This document shows positions 43,191 to 51,098 of a DNA stretch of 64,000 nt, in pieces (position 1 is the first letter of the stretch; the number at the start of each line of letters is the position of its first letter). The DNA is from an uncultured Candidatus Melainabacteria bacterium (GTDB lineage: Bacteria; Cyanobacteriota; Vampirovibrionia; Gastranaerophilales; Gastranaerophilaceae). The stretch spans positions 62,001 through 126,000 of the forward strand of contig CAKVIG010000001.1 in NCBI GenBank assembly GCA_934754515.1, read 5' to 3'. Both the position numbers and the translations under genes were made by a program. The notes below the pieces were generated by a model. It was not told the origin of the DNA and did no database searches. It saw nothing but the letters and a program-made list of their open reading frames with translations.

Positions 43191-46169
43191 TTGGATTTTT
43201 TGGATAACGAAAATAATAATCAAAATAGCAAAGAGGTTATGGAAATTTTCCGCTCAGAATCTGATGAGATATTGGAAAGACTTTTCAACAACCTTTTTTC
43301 TCTTGAAGGTACGCCTGCCAACAAAGAACTTACAGGTTGTGTTTACAGGGACTTGCATAGCTTGAAAGGTGCAGTAAGAATGATTGGATACAACAATATC
43401 CAAATGATTCTGCACAAAATGGAAGATATTTTTGACAATGTAAACAGCAATAAAATTCATTTGACCGCTGACATTTTAAAGACACTTATCAGTTCTTTGG
43501 AAGTCGTTGCAAAATTTTTGCAAGAGTCCATCAAAAACAACCGTGAAATTATCGATGATACCTACACGACGACTATTTCAGCTTTAGAAGAGTTATCCGA
43601 TGAAGACGATAAAGAAGAAAAGCAAACAATTTCGATCGCAGATGTTCAAGAAAAGGCTCGAGAAAACGATAATTCCAACAACCAAGAATTAATTCAAAAC
43701 CAAGAAGTTATTAATCTTGCGTTCAACAATTGCTTTGAAATTATCGACAGCATTGTACCGGAAGAAGAATCGCAAGATATCGTGCTTTTGGAAGAAGAAG
43801 TTCAAAAAATTTATGCATTTTTTAAAGACACTGATTTGTACGAAGTAAAAAACTCTTTAGAAAATATCATTGCAAAAATTGATTTTGTAATGAACGCAAC
43901 AAATACACTTACAATTAGCGAAATCTTAGAACTTCGTAATGAATTAAGCTCTGCTGTTGCCAAATTTTCAACATCTTGTATCGAAACCGAGAGTTCAGGT
44001 CTTACATTCTTTGATGTTGCAGAAAAAATCAACATGCTTCAAGGAAGCAGTGTTTACACAAAAGAAATTAAAGATGATATCCTAAAACTTAAAGAAAATA
44101 TTTATGATAACAACGTTCTGGAAGTTATCAACATGATAATTGAGATTTTGGATTTTATCGTAGAAAACTCTGTTCAGCTTGAAGAACAGATGATGTTGAC
44201 TTTAAAAAGTGCAGTAGAATATTGTGCTTCGCCAAATGAAAGCATTGATAGTGAATTGATTGTACAACAATTGGAAATCATGAAACAGTTGTTGGAATTG
44301 AATTACAAAAAAGATACCGATGTTGTCGAAATCAAGACTCTCTCAACTCAAACTTCAACAGGCGGAAGCAACTCAGCTTCTTCAACAGAAATCAAAACGC
44401 TTCACGTTAATGCACAAAAGCTTGATATACTTGTTAACCAGCTTGGCGAATTGATTATTACAAAAATTAAAACAGAAAAAAATCTTGAAAAAATCGATAA
44501 TATTAAAAACATGAACGAAAATTGCCAAAAAGATTTGTTGAAAACTTCAAATTATTTAAGGTATTATAACCGCAAATACTTGCAATCAGGTTCTTCCGAA
44601 CAATACACAAGTGCATTTGTAAAACAGGTTTTCTCGCTTCTTTCTGATATCACTCAGAACGTTTCACGCACAATTTACGATTTAAACTCTTTGTATCGAA
44701 CTTCCAAAGAAGACGATATGAAAATGCGTTTAATCATTGATGAGATGGAGTCAATGGTTAAGAATATTCGTGTATTACCGATTTCTACTGTGTTTAACTC
44801 TTTTACAAGAATGGTGCGTGATATCGCAAATGAAAAAGGTAAAGATATTGATTTTGAAATCGAAGGCAAAGACACTTGTGCCGACAAAAAAATCATTGAA
44901 GAAATTAAAACTCCGCTTATTCATATTCTGAGAAATGCGATTGACCACGGTATTGAAACACGTGATGAGAGAATTGCAAACGGTAAAAACCCTGTCGGCA
45001 GAATACTTTTGTCTGCAAAACAAGATGACAATAAGGTTATTATTGAAGTAGCAGATGACGGACAAGGTTTTAACTTACAAAAAATCAAAGATAGAGCAGT
45101 TTCAAGAGGATTTTTAACTCAGGAAGATATTGATTCTATGACAGACGAATCAATCATGAACATTATTTTCTGGCCCGGATTTACAACGGGTGATTCTATT
45201 ACAAGTATCTCAGGACGCGGAATCGGGCTTGACGTTGTTAAAACAAAGATTTCACAGCTTAACGGCAAAGTTAAAGTCATTTCTGAGTTCGGAAAGGGCA
45301 GCTGCGTTCGTATTGAAATTCCTGTAACACTTACAACGCTTAGAGTTTTCTTGGTTAAGATTTCTGAACAAACTTTTGCTATTCCAATTCAGGTTATTAC
45401 AACTTTCATTTTGAAAAAACAAAACGAAATCAAGACTAATAATGGCGCACGCTCGATTATTTATAACAACAAGATTATTCCGCTTTATTATTTGTCTGAT
45501 ATTCTTAAGCTTAAAGCCTTACCTAGAGGCGAAAAAGAAACAATCCTTATCATTGATTCCGATGAAAAAACTATCGGACTGGTTGTTGATAAACTTTTGG
45601 GCGATCAAGATATTTTGCAGAAAAAATTATCACCGCCTTTGTATAAAGTTAAAAATATTTCAGGAATTACAAACCTTGCATCCGGAGAATTATGCTTGAT
45701 TTTAAACATGCAAGACATTTTACATTATGATTTCAATAAGGCTATAAATTCTTCTCAAGAACCTAAATTAATTCCAAGCGATTTGATGGCATACAAACGT
45801 ATCCTTATTGTGGATGATTCTATCACAACAAGAACCATGATAAAAAATATTCTCCTAAACATCGGCTACACAGTTGATACTGTTTTAGATGCAGAAGAAG
45901 CACTTGTTAAATTAAGAATCAACCATTATGATTTGATTATAACTGATTTAAACATGCCAAAAATTGATGGTTATGAATTTATTACGCAGTTAAAGAGTGA
46001 TGAAATGTATGCAGATATTCCGATTATTGTAATGAGTTCTTTACCTGAAAAAACAGCATTACAAAAATTATATCCGCACAAGATTGAATACTATATGCAA
46101 AAAGATGATTTCAATCAAATTGAATTTGCAAATCAGATTAAGAAAATTATTACAAAATATCATTTATAA
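43191..46169 (+). CDS. cheA: Hybrid chemotaxis kinase CheA with C-terminal receiver
   Basis: This 992-residue protein has an N-terminal HPt domain with phospho-acceptor H56 in RDLHSLKGAVRMIG. A long acidic middle follows (about 130-390; a second HPt-like helical bundle is possible at about 180-345). The dimerisation domain begins at about 403 (NAQKLDILVNQLGELIITK). HATPase_c shows HILRNAIDHGIE, VADDGQGF and GRGIGLDVVK. A CheW-like domain (about 710-855) and a receiver (about 865-990, phospho-acceptor in LIITDLNMPK) end the chain. The layout is that of PilL/ChpA/PixL-type kinases rather than flagellar CheA. The start is TTG at 43191 with AGGGA upstream. No cheY, cheR or cheB is seen nearby. 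Confidence 0.94.
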   Translation: MDFLDNENNNQNSKEVMEIFRSESDEILERLFNNLFSLEGTPANKELTGCVYRDLHSLKGAVRMIGYNNIQMILHKMEDIFDNVNSNKIHLTADILKTLISSLEVVAKFLQESIKNNREIIDDTYTTTISALEELSDEDDKEEKQTISIADVQEKARENDNSNNQELIQNQEVINLAFNNCFEIIDSIVPEEESQDIVLLEEEVQKIYAFFKDTDLYEVKNSLENIIAKIDFVMNATNTLTISEILELRNELSSAVAKFSTSCIETESSGLTFFDVAEKINMLQGSSVYTKEIKDDILKLKENIYDNNVLEVINMIIEILDFIVENSVQLEEQMMLTLKSAVEYCASPNESIDSELIVQQLEIMKQLLELNYKKDTDVVEIKTLSTQTSTGGSNSASSTEIKTLHVNAQKLDILVNQLGELIITKIKTEKNLEKIDNIKNMNENCQKDLLKTSNYLRYYNRKYLQSGSSEQYTSAFVKQVFSLLSDITQNVSRTIYDLNSLYRTSKEDDMKMRLIIDEMESMVKNIRVLPISTVFNSFTRMVRDIANEKGKDIDFEIEGKDTCADKKIIEEIKTPLIHILRNAIDHGIETRDERIANGKNPVGRILLSAKQDDNKVIIEVADDGQGFNLQKIKDRAVSRGFLTQEDIDSMTDESIMNIIFWPGFTTGDSITSISGRGIGLDVVKTKISQLNGKVKVISEFGKGSCVRIEIPVTLTTLRVFLVKISEQTFAIPIQVITTFILKKQNEIKTNNGARSIIYNNKIIPLYYLSDILKLKALPRGEKETILIIDSDEKTIGLVVDKLLGDQDILQKKLSPPLYKVKNISGITNLASGELCLILNMQDILHYDFNKAINSSQEPKLIPSDLMAYKRILIVDDSITTRTMIKNILLNIGYTVDTVLDAEEALVKLRINHYDLIITDLNMPKIDGYEFITQLKSDEMYADIPIIVMSSLPEKTALQKLYPHKIEYYMQKDDFNQIEFANQIKKIITKYHL

Positions 46170-46171
46170 TT

Positions 46172-46205
46172 ATATGGCGTGAATATTAAAATATTCACGC
46201 CATAT
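46172..46205. terminator. Bidirectional terminator after cheA
   Basis: Perfect 15-bp stem ATATGGCGTGAATAT / ATATTCACGCCATAT with a 4-base loop, between the stops of the converging cheA and zinc-ribbon genes. Confidence 0.85.
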
Positions 46206-46211
46206 TTAAAA

Positions 46212-46727
46212 TTATTTTTTCAAGAAATCCGTTACTAAGTTTTCAAAAAATTGTCTTCTTGGTGAGGATTTTATTTCTCCATGTGCATTTTTACCAAGAA
46301 CATCTTTCAAATTATTTTGATAAAGAAGATTAACCATTGCATCAACTTTACCCAAATCCGCTTGTGCACCTTCACGAACTTTTTCTAATTCACCATTATC
46401 TAAAAACTTAGCACCACAAGTATTGCAAACATCAATTTCTACATTACCGGCACCTGCACCCATTTTAACCATCGGAACATTACAAATTGGACAAACACGA
46501 ACTTCTGTATCATCAACTTTTGCAAAATCTTTTCCTTTGATTGCATTAAGGATTTCATCTACAGTTTCATGAGCTTCGTCAAATTTTTCAAACTCTCTAT
46601 TATCAAAAAATATTCCGCCACAACCGTTCAAACAAATATCAATATTAATGCCTTTTTCTTTATCAAAAACTTTTACCATCTCTTTACCACACGCAGGACA
46701 GTTTATTATTTGTTTATTATCGCTCAC
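46212..46727 (-). CDS. Double zinc-ribbon protein (zf-TFIIB type)
   Basis: This 171-residue protein has two zf-TFIIB ribbons. The first has CPAC (about 10) paired with ICLNGCGGIFFDNREFEKF (about 32-50). The second has CPIC (about 79) paired with VCNTCGAKFLDNGELEKV (about 100-117). The conserved W of many members is replaced by I/K. The C-terminal 50 residues are basic and end FFENLVTDFLKK. The family is common in bacteria and of unknown function. The upstream gap holds a family A repeat; leuD lies beyond it on the same strand. Confidence 0.85.
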   Translation of the reverse strand: MSDNKQIINCPACGKEMVKVFDKEKGINIDICLNGCGGIFFDNREFEKFDEAHETVDEILNAIKGKDFAKVDDTEVRVCPICNVPMVKMGAGAGNVEIDVCNTCGAKFLDNGELEKVREGAQADLGKVDAMVNLLYQNNLKDVLGKNAHGEIKSSPRRQFFENLVTDFLKK

Positions 46728-46768
46728 TTATGCATTCCTTTCTCTTATCAAAAATTCGATTTTTTATA

Positions 46769-46919
46769 AATGGAAAATAGAAAATTGAAAGTGGAAAATT
46801 ATTATTTGGTGCAAAAAATTGCACCCTACTTTTTTAGTAAAATATGTTCAATATTGAACTATATAATGTTGATAAATTATTGAAAACAATTTTCCATTTT
46901 CAACTTTCCATTTTCCATT
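46769..46919. repeat. Family A inverted-repeat element
   Basis: Left arm AAATTGAAAGTGGAAAATT, core GGTGCAAAAAATTGCACC, centre GTTCAATATTGAAC, right arm TTTTCCATTTTCAACTTTCC. Full copy between leuD and the zinc-ribbon gene. Confidence 0.9.
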
Positions 46920-46925
46920 AATTTG

Positions 46926-47420
46926 TTACCCTAACACCAAATCCCCATTCTTCTTAATATGTTCAATCAATCCGCCATCTTCAAGCAGTTTAATCATAAC
47001 ATCAGGTAGCGGTTCAATTACTGTAATTGTGCCTTTTGTAAGATTTTTTAATGTGCCTGCTTTGATGTCCAAATCTAATTCGTCACCTGCATCAATCCCA
47101 TCAGTATCGCATTCAATTGCCAAAAGCCCGATGTTGATTGCGTTTCTGTAAAAAATTCTTGCAAATGATTTAGCTATTACAGCACCAACACCTGCAATTT
47201 TAATGATTTGGGGAGCGTGTTCTCTGGAAGAACCCAACCCAAAATTATTACCTGCAACTACAAAATCGCCTTTTTTCATATTTTTTGCAAAATTTTCATC
47301 CGCGTCTTCTAAAACATGCTTGGAAAACTCTTGCAAATCCGAACGCAAGTGAAATAAACGCCCGGGTGCAATATGGTCTGTTGAAATATTATCGCCGAAT
47401 TTAAAAGCTTTTCCTTGCAT
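46926..47420 (-). CDS. leuD: 3-isopropylmalate dehydratase small subunit (LeuD/HacB family)
   Basis: Swivel domain subunit of 164 residues, the short archaeal/thermophile-type length. Motifs are FGDNISTDHIAPGR (about 7-20), VAGNNFGLGSSREHAPQ (about 55-71), FYRNAINIGLLAIEC (about 90-104) and a hydrophobic C-terminal helix. Together with a large LeuC-type subunit it isomerises isopropylmalate in leucine synthesis. Homoaconitase small subunits look alike, so the exact substrate is not settled. No leuC, leuA or leuB is in the window, so the gene is split from its partners. Confidence 0.85.
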   Translation of the reverse strand: MQGKAFKFGDNISTDHIAPGRLFHLRSDLQEFSKHVLEDADENFAKNMKKGDFVVAGNNFGLGSSREHAPQIIKIAGVGAVIAKSFARIFYRNAINIGLLAIECDTDGIDAGDELDLDIKAGTLKNLTKGTITVIEPLPDVMIKLLEDGGLIEHIKKNGDLVLG

Positions 47421-47460
47421 ATAATCTCCTTCTTTTTAAGTCAATAAGTGAATGAGTAAA

Positions 47461-47570
47461 GTAGGTTGGGCTTTCAGCCCAACATTATATTAATTTTATT
47501 TTATATAAAATGTACAAGTTTCGGTTATTTCCTCTCTTAAGTTATTGTTGGGCAAGTATGCCCAACCTAC
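47461..47570. repeat. Paired family B hairpins forming a 110-bp inverted element
   Basis: GTAGGTTGGGC tttca GCCCAAC (47461-47483) and GTTGGGC aagtat GCCCAACCTAC (47547-47570) face each other as terminal inverted repeats around 63 AT-rich bases. It occupies most of the dnaN-leuD gap. Confidence 0.8.
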
Positions 47571-47584
47571 ATTCTATATTTTTA

Positions 47585-48706
47585 TTAGCTTCTCAACTGA
47601 ACCGGCATAACAAGATAAATATAATCTTCGTCAGAAACTGGTGCAAATACTGTTGCAGAGAGTGAAGAATTCAATTCAACTTTGATTTCTTCTGATTCAA
47701 CAATTTTCAAGAATTCAAGAATGAATTTATAATTGAAAGCAATCGCAAGCGGTTCGCCCATATATTGAATATCAATTTCATCTTGAGAATTACCCGCATC
47801 AGGTGAATCGCCTGAAAGTTTAAGCGTGTTATCAATAAATTCAAATTTCACAATGCTGTTCTTTTCGTTAACCATAACCGCAACTCTTTCAAGTGCAGAT
47901 ATCAAATCACCCTTGTTAACTGTCGCAGTCTTAGGGAAAGATTGCGGAATAAGTTGATTATATTTAGGGAATTGACCTTGCATAAGACGAGTAACAATCT
48001 TAGTTTTGTCAATTGTGATAACAATTTTCTTCATTTCTTTGCAAATCTTGATTGATTCAGAATCAGCCAATAAAGAAATTTTTGAAAGTTCTGATAAAAC
48101 TTTTGAAGAAAGAAGCATTTCGAACGGTTTTTCTTCATCAGTTGACGCATTCTTAACAACCTCTCTAACACGAGCAAGTCTGTTACCGTCAGTTGCAGCC
48201 ATTTCTAAAATGTTTTTGTTAACTTCGCAAACAACACCTGAAAGAAGATTGTTTGTTTCGTATCCTGCGGCTGCTGAAACAACTTCTCTGATTGCTTTTG
48301 TGAAAGGTTTTGTTTCAATTTCCATACAATCAGTTTCAGCAATATTTTCCTCAACTTGTGGAAATTCGTTTGCAGAAATACCAATAATATCAAATTTAGA
48401 GTTTTTACAAGTTATTGTTGCAGTTGAGCCGTTTAATTCCAAGTTAATAAATTCATCATTTAATCTTGAAAGAATTTCACCAAGCTTTTTGGCTGGAAGT
48501 GTAAATTTACCTTCTGTTTCAACATTAGCATCAATAACAGTTATAATGGATAAATCAAAATCTGTTGCTGTAAGTTTAATCTGATTTGAGCCGATTGTTT
48601 CAATCAAAACATTGGCTAAAACAGGCTGAAGACCTTTAATAACTGTTGCTCTTTCTACAATTTTAATCCCGTTTAACAAGTCATCTTTATTTGCAACAAA
48701 TTTCAT
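47585..48706 (-). CDS. dnaN: DNA polymerase III sliding clamp (beta)
   Basis: Ring-shaped processivity clamp of 373 residues, three similar domains. Start MKFVANKDDLLNGIKIVERA and end YIYLVMPVQLRS are characteristic (the C-terminal M-P-x-R/Q-x motif). Further marks are LPAKKLGEILSRL (about 77-89) and GVVCEVNKNILEMAATDGNRLARV (about 155-178). I start it at ATG 48706, which has GGGGTG 6 bases upstream; a GTG three codons earlier overlaps that site. dnaA is not adjacent, so there is no sign of an origin here. dnaX, which loads this clamp, is at 978-2879. Confidence 0.97.
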   Translation of the reverse strand: MKFVANKDDLLNGIKIVERATVIKGLQPVLANVLIETIGSNQIKLTATDFDLSIITVIDANVETEGKFTLPAKKLGEILSRLNDEFINLELNGSTATITCKNSKFDIIGISANEFPQVEENIAETDCMEIETKPFTKAIREVVSAAAGYETNNLLSGVVCEVNKNILEMAATDGNRLARVREVVKNASTDEEKPFEMLLSSKVLSELSKISLLADSESIKICKEMKKIVITIDKTKIVTRLMQGQFPKYNQLIPQSFPKTATVNKGDLISALERVAVMVNEKNSIVKFEFIDNTLKLSGDSPDAGNSQDEIDIQYMGEPLAIAFNYKFILEFLKIVESEEIKVELNSSLSATVFAPVSDEDYIYLVMPVQLRS

Positions 48707-48807
48707 TTGACACACCCCACGATATAGTATTTACAGAGCAATTTTAATACAAATATATTTAATTTACAAGAAATACTGCAAGCTAAAATATTAAGATATG
48801 AAAATTA

Positions 48808-48842
48808 AAAAAATAAAAAGGGTTCGAGAAAACCTCAAACCC
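48808..48842 (-). terminator. Terminator of the EmrA-type gene
   Basis: On the minus strand GGGTTTGAG / CTCGAACCC with a 5-base loop and one G-T wobble, followed by TTTTTATTTTTTT. The wobble only pairs on this strand, which fixes the direction. Confidence 0.8.
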
Positions 48843-48885
48843 GCAGAGTCGTAATACTGAAATAGTCTAAAAATTTTTATATGCT

Positions 48886-48908
48886 GTTGGGCTGAAAGCC
48901 CAACCTAC
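48886..48908. repeat. Family B hairpin
   Basis: GTTGGGCT gaa AGCCCAAC followed by CTAC, directly after the EmrA-type gene. Confidence 0.8.
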
Positions 48909-48918
48909 AATTCTTCAT

Positions 48919-49944
48919 TTATTTATTCACATTTTTATAATATTCTCTAATCTTAACCTTTGGTACAACTGACATACCTGGGATTACAGAATATTCTTGC
49001 AAATCTTCTTTATTCGTAAACACAATTTTTACAGGAATTCTTTGAACAATTTTTACGAAAGAACCAACTGCGTTTTCAGGAGGAAACAAGCTTGCTTTAG
49101 CACCTGAGCTTCTTTGAATACTATCTATTTTGCCTTTAAAAACTTTATCAGGATAAGTGTCAATTTTAACATCAACATCCATTCCTTCTTTCATCTTTGT
49201 AAGTTGAGTTTCTTTATAATTAGCAACAACCCAAACATCATGTGGAACAACCACAAACAATGGACTTCCAGGTTGAACCATCATACCAACTTCAACTTTT
49301 TTGTTAGAAACAGTACCGTCAATCGGCGCTTTAATATCCGTATATTCTAAAGCTAATTCCGCTGCACGTTTTTGAGCCTTCAATACATTCAAATCGGCAT
49401 CAGCAACTTTCGCGCTCTTTGCAGGATTTTTAGAAAAAATTGATTGATCAGCAGTTGTTTGTTTTGCTTGTTTTGTTTCTAAATTTGTTCTTGCTTTATC
49501 CAAAGTTTGTTTAGATACAGCACCTGCTTTATAAAGATTTTCGTATCTTTCAACATCTTTTCTTGCAAGTTCGATTTCTGAATTAGCAGCACTCAAATTT
49601 GCGTGTGCATTTTGTTGATTTAACAAAGCTTTTTCATAAGCCGCAGTTGCTTGGTCTAATTTAACTTGATAATCAATCTTATCAATAACCGCAACAACTT
49701 GCCCTGCTTTTACAGGCTGATTATCTTTTACCAAAACTTTTACAATCTGTCCTGAAACTTTTGGTGAAACTGAAACGGTTGTTGTATCAACATAAGCATC
49801 ATCAGTAGATTCAGAACCTAATGTATCATATAAAAAGTAACCACCTACAAGAACAGCCACTGCCGCTAAAAACATGAAAAAATATCTCTTTTTCACCGGC
49901 AATTTTTTTGTATCTTTTTCTTCTATTTTATTTTCGTCGCTCAC
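48919..49944 (-). CDS. HlyD/EmrA-family membrane fusion protein
   Basis: Periplasmic adaptor of 341 residues that links an inner-membrane exporter to an outer-membrane channel. A cytoplasmic Lys-rich start and one TM anchor (about 22-41) lead to the family start STDDAYVDTTTVSVSPKVSG (about 51-70). Lipoyl half-motifs, a coiled-coil hairpin (about 100-200) and the beta-barrel with IKAPIDGTVSNKKVEVGMMVQPGSPL follow. TDDAYV is typical of EmrA. No MFS exporter gene is adjacent. It lies 186 bases after marR in the same direction and is probably controlled with it. The gap holds a family A repeat. Confidence 0.92.
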   Translation of the reverse strand: MSDENKIEEKDTKKLPVKKRYFFMFLAAVAVLVGGYFLYDTLGSESTDDAYVDTTTVSVSPKVSGQIVKVLVKDNQPVKAGQVVAVIDKIDYQVKLDQATAAYEKALLNQQNAHANLSAANSEIELARKDVERYENLYKAGAVSKQTLDKARTNLETKQAKQTTADQSIFSKNPAKSAKVADADLNVLKAQKRAAELALEYTDIKAPIDGTVSNKKVEVGMMVQPGSPLFVVVPHDVWVVANYKETQLTKMKEGMDVDVKIDTYPDKVFKGKIDSIQRSSGAKASLFPPENAVGSFVKIVQRIPVKIVFTNKEDLQEYSVIPGMSVVPKVKIREYYKNVNK

Positions 49945-49985
49945 TTTATATTCCTTTCATTTATTGATAATCTAACTTTTAGATG

Positions 49986-50127
49986 AATGGAAAATTGAAA
50001 ATTGAAAGTGGAAAATTATTATTTGGTGCAAAAAATTGCACCCTACATTTTTTAATAAAATACGTTCAATATGGAACTATATATGTTATTTAAAACAATT
50101 TTCCATTTTTAATTTTCAATTTTCCAT
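49986..50127. repeat. Family A inverted-repeat element
   Basis: Left arm ATGGAAAATTGAAAATTGAA, core GGTGCAAAAAATTGCACC, centre GTTCAATATGGAAC (one change), right arm CAATTTTCCATTTTTAATTT. It lies between marR and the EmrA-type gene. Confidence 0.88.
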
Positions 50128-50130
50128 TGT

Positions 50131-50586
50131 TTAAATTTGTATCTCCAATGTTTCGTCTAAAATTTCTCTTAATTCTCTTAACAAATCACTAACTCTTGCA
50201 ACGTCACTATTATTAATTTTTTCCATAACACGTTGAAAGTGTGGTTTGATTTTTTCTAAAACTTCTTCTGCTTTTTTAGCCCCTTCATCAGTAATTTCAA
50301 CGATTTTCACAGGTCGATTATTCTTTATTGAAAGCGTTCTTGAAACATAACCGCGTTTTTCTAAAGAATCTAAAAGCTTCCCGGTATTTGCTCTATCCTT
50401 CAAAATAATTTTTGCTAAATCTCTTTGACACATTTTAGGGCTGTTTGCAAGAACGTCCAAAACTGAATATTCTTCACAACTTATTCCGGTGCCATATTTT
50501 TCAAACACTTGCGAACCTAAAAGCTTGCAGTATTTTGCAGTCAATTCTATTTGGTAAAATATTGTATTAGTAAAATGTTCTTGCAT
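50131..50586 (-). CDS. MarR-family transcriptional regulator
   Basis: Winged-helix regulator of 151 residues. The helical N-terminus has YCKLLGSQVFEKYGTGIS. The DNA-binding core shows EYSVLDVLANSP, CQRDLAKIILKDRANTGKLLDSLEKRGYV (cited as about 55-83) and the wing SIKNNRPVKIVEITDEGAKKA. A C-terminal dimer helix follows. ATG 50586 lacks a good ribosome site; a TTG five codons earlier is an alternative. It likely represses itself, the EmrA-type gene and the divergent TolC-type gene through the TGTTGCA-TT-TGCAACA sites found on both sides of the gap, and is probably released by a toxic ligand, as is usual for the family. Confidence 0.92.
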   Translation of the reverse strand: MQEHFTNTIFYQIELTAKYCKLLGSQVFEKYGTGISCEEYSVLDVLANSPKMCQRDLAKIILKDRANTGKLLDSLEKRGYVSRTLSIKNNRPVKIVEITDEGAKKAEEVLEKIKPHFQRVMEKINNSDVARVSDLLRELREILDETLEIQI

Positions 50587-50600
50587 CTTTATATTAATCA

Positions 50601-50650
50601 ATCCTCTATTTGAAGTATGTTATTTTTACAACATGTTGCATTTGCAACAC
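50601..50650. promoter_or_regulatory. MarR operator candidate, marR side
   Basis: Contains the perfect inverted repeat TGTTGCA-TT-TGCAACA (50634-50649) inside a 50-base segment repeated at 50988-51037 with two differences. It lies 48 bases before the marR ATG. Confidence 0.7.
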
Positions 50651-50987
50651 ATTAATACTAACACTATTTTTTTTAAAAATCAAGAGGGGGGATGTTTAAT
50701 TGAAAATTGAAAGTGGAAAATGGAAAATTATTTAAACTTTTCATGAAATAAAAATAGAATGTAGGTTGGGCTTTTAGCCCAACAATAATAATCCAAGACA
50801 GGATGGAATAGAATTAACCCGTAAGAAATAATCTATAACATATTTACTGCAACCCACCCGCATCTGTAAAGCTCAGCATAGCTTCGCTAACAGCTGCGAC
50901 CTCCCTATCCATGGAGGTTAAAAGAGCAATTTACTTCTACCGAACAGCCACGTTACCCTATGAGAAGGAATAAGCTAGAGAAACTTC
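50651..50987. repeat. Repeat-filled segment between two copies of the operator
   Basis: Holds a truncated family A arm (about 50698-50730, GAAAATTGAAAGTGGAAAAT), a family B hairpin (50761-50783, GTAGGTTGGGC .. GCCCAAC), a stretch with AATCCAAGACAGGATGG that recalls the end of the long family D copies, and an ACCTCC / GGAGGT hairpin near 50910-50930. No coding frame is supported. Confidence 0.65.
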
Positions 50988-51051
50988 ATCCTCCATTTAA
51001 AGTATGTTATTTTTACAACATGTTGCATTTGCAACACACTTGTGCTATTAT
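50988..51051 (+). promoter_or_regulatory. TolC-gene promoter overlapped by a MarR operator candidate
   Basis: The inverted repeat TGTTGCA-TT-TGCAACA occupies 51021-51036. The -35 TTGCAT (51023-51028) lies inside it; after a 17-base spacer comes the extended -10 TGC-TATTAT (51046-51051). A bound repressor would block the -35. Confidence 0.75.
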
Positions 51052-51098
51052 TTCTTGTAATAAATCAAAAGCTTTAATTTTAGAAAGAGAATAAAGAT

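Noticed and set aside
47585..48842. Possible replication origin next to dnaN (with dnaX and gyrB in the same window)
   Set aside because: No dnaA gene or DnaA-box cluster is seen, the dnaN leader is short, and the three genes are tens of kilobases apart. GC skew was not computed.
50840..50987. Structured RNA gene in the GC-richer part of the marR-tolC gap
   Set aside because: It has short hairpins (ACCTCC/GGAGGT) but no tRNA, 6S, SRP, RNase P or tmRNA feature that I can recognise; repeat debris explains it better.
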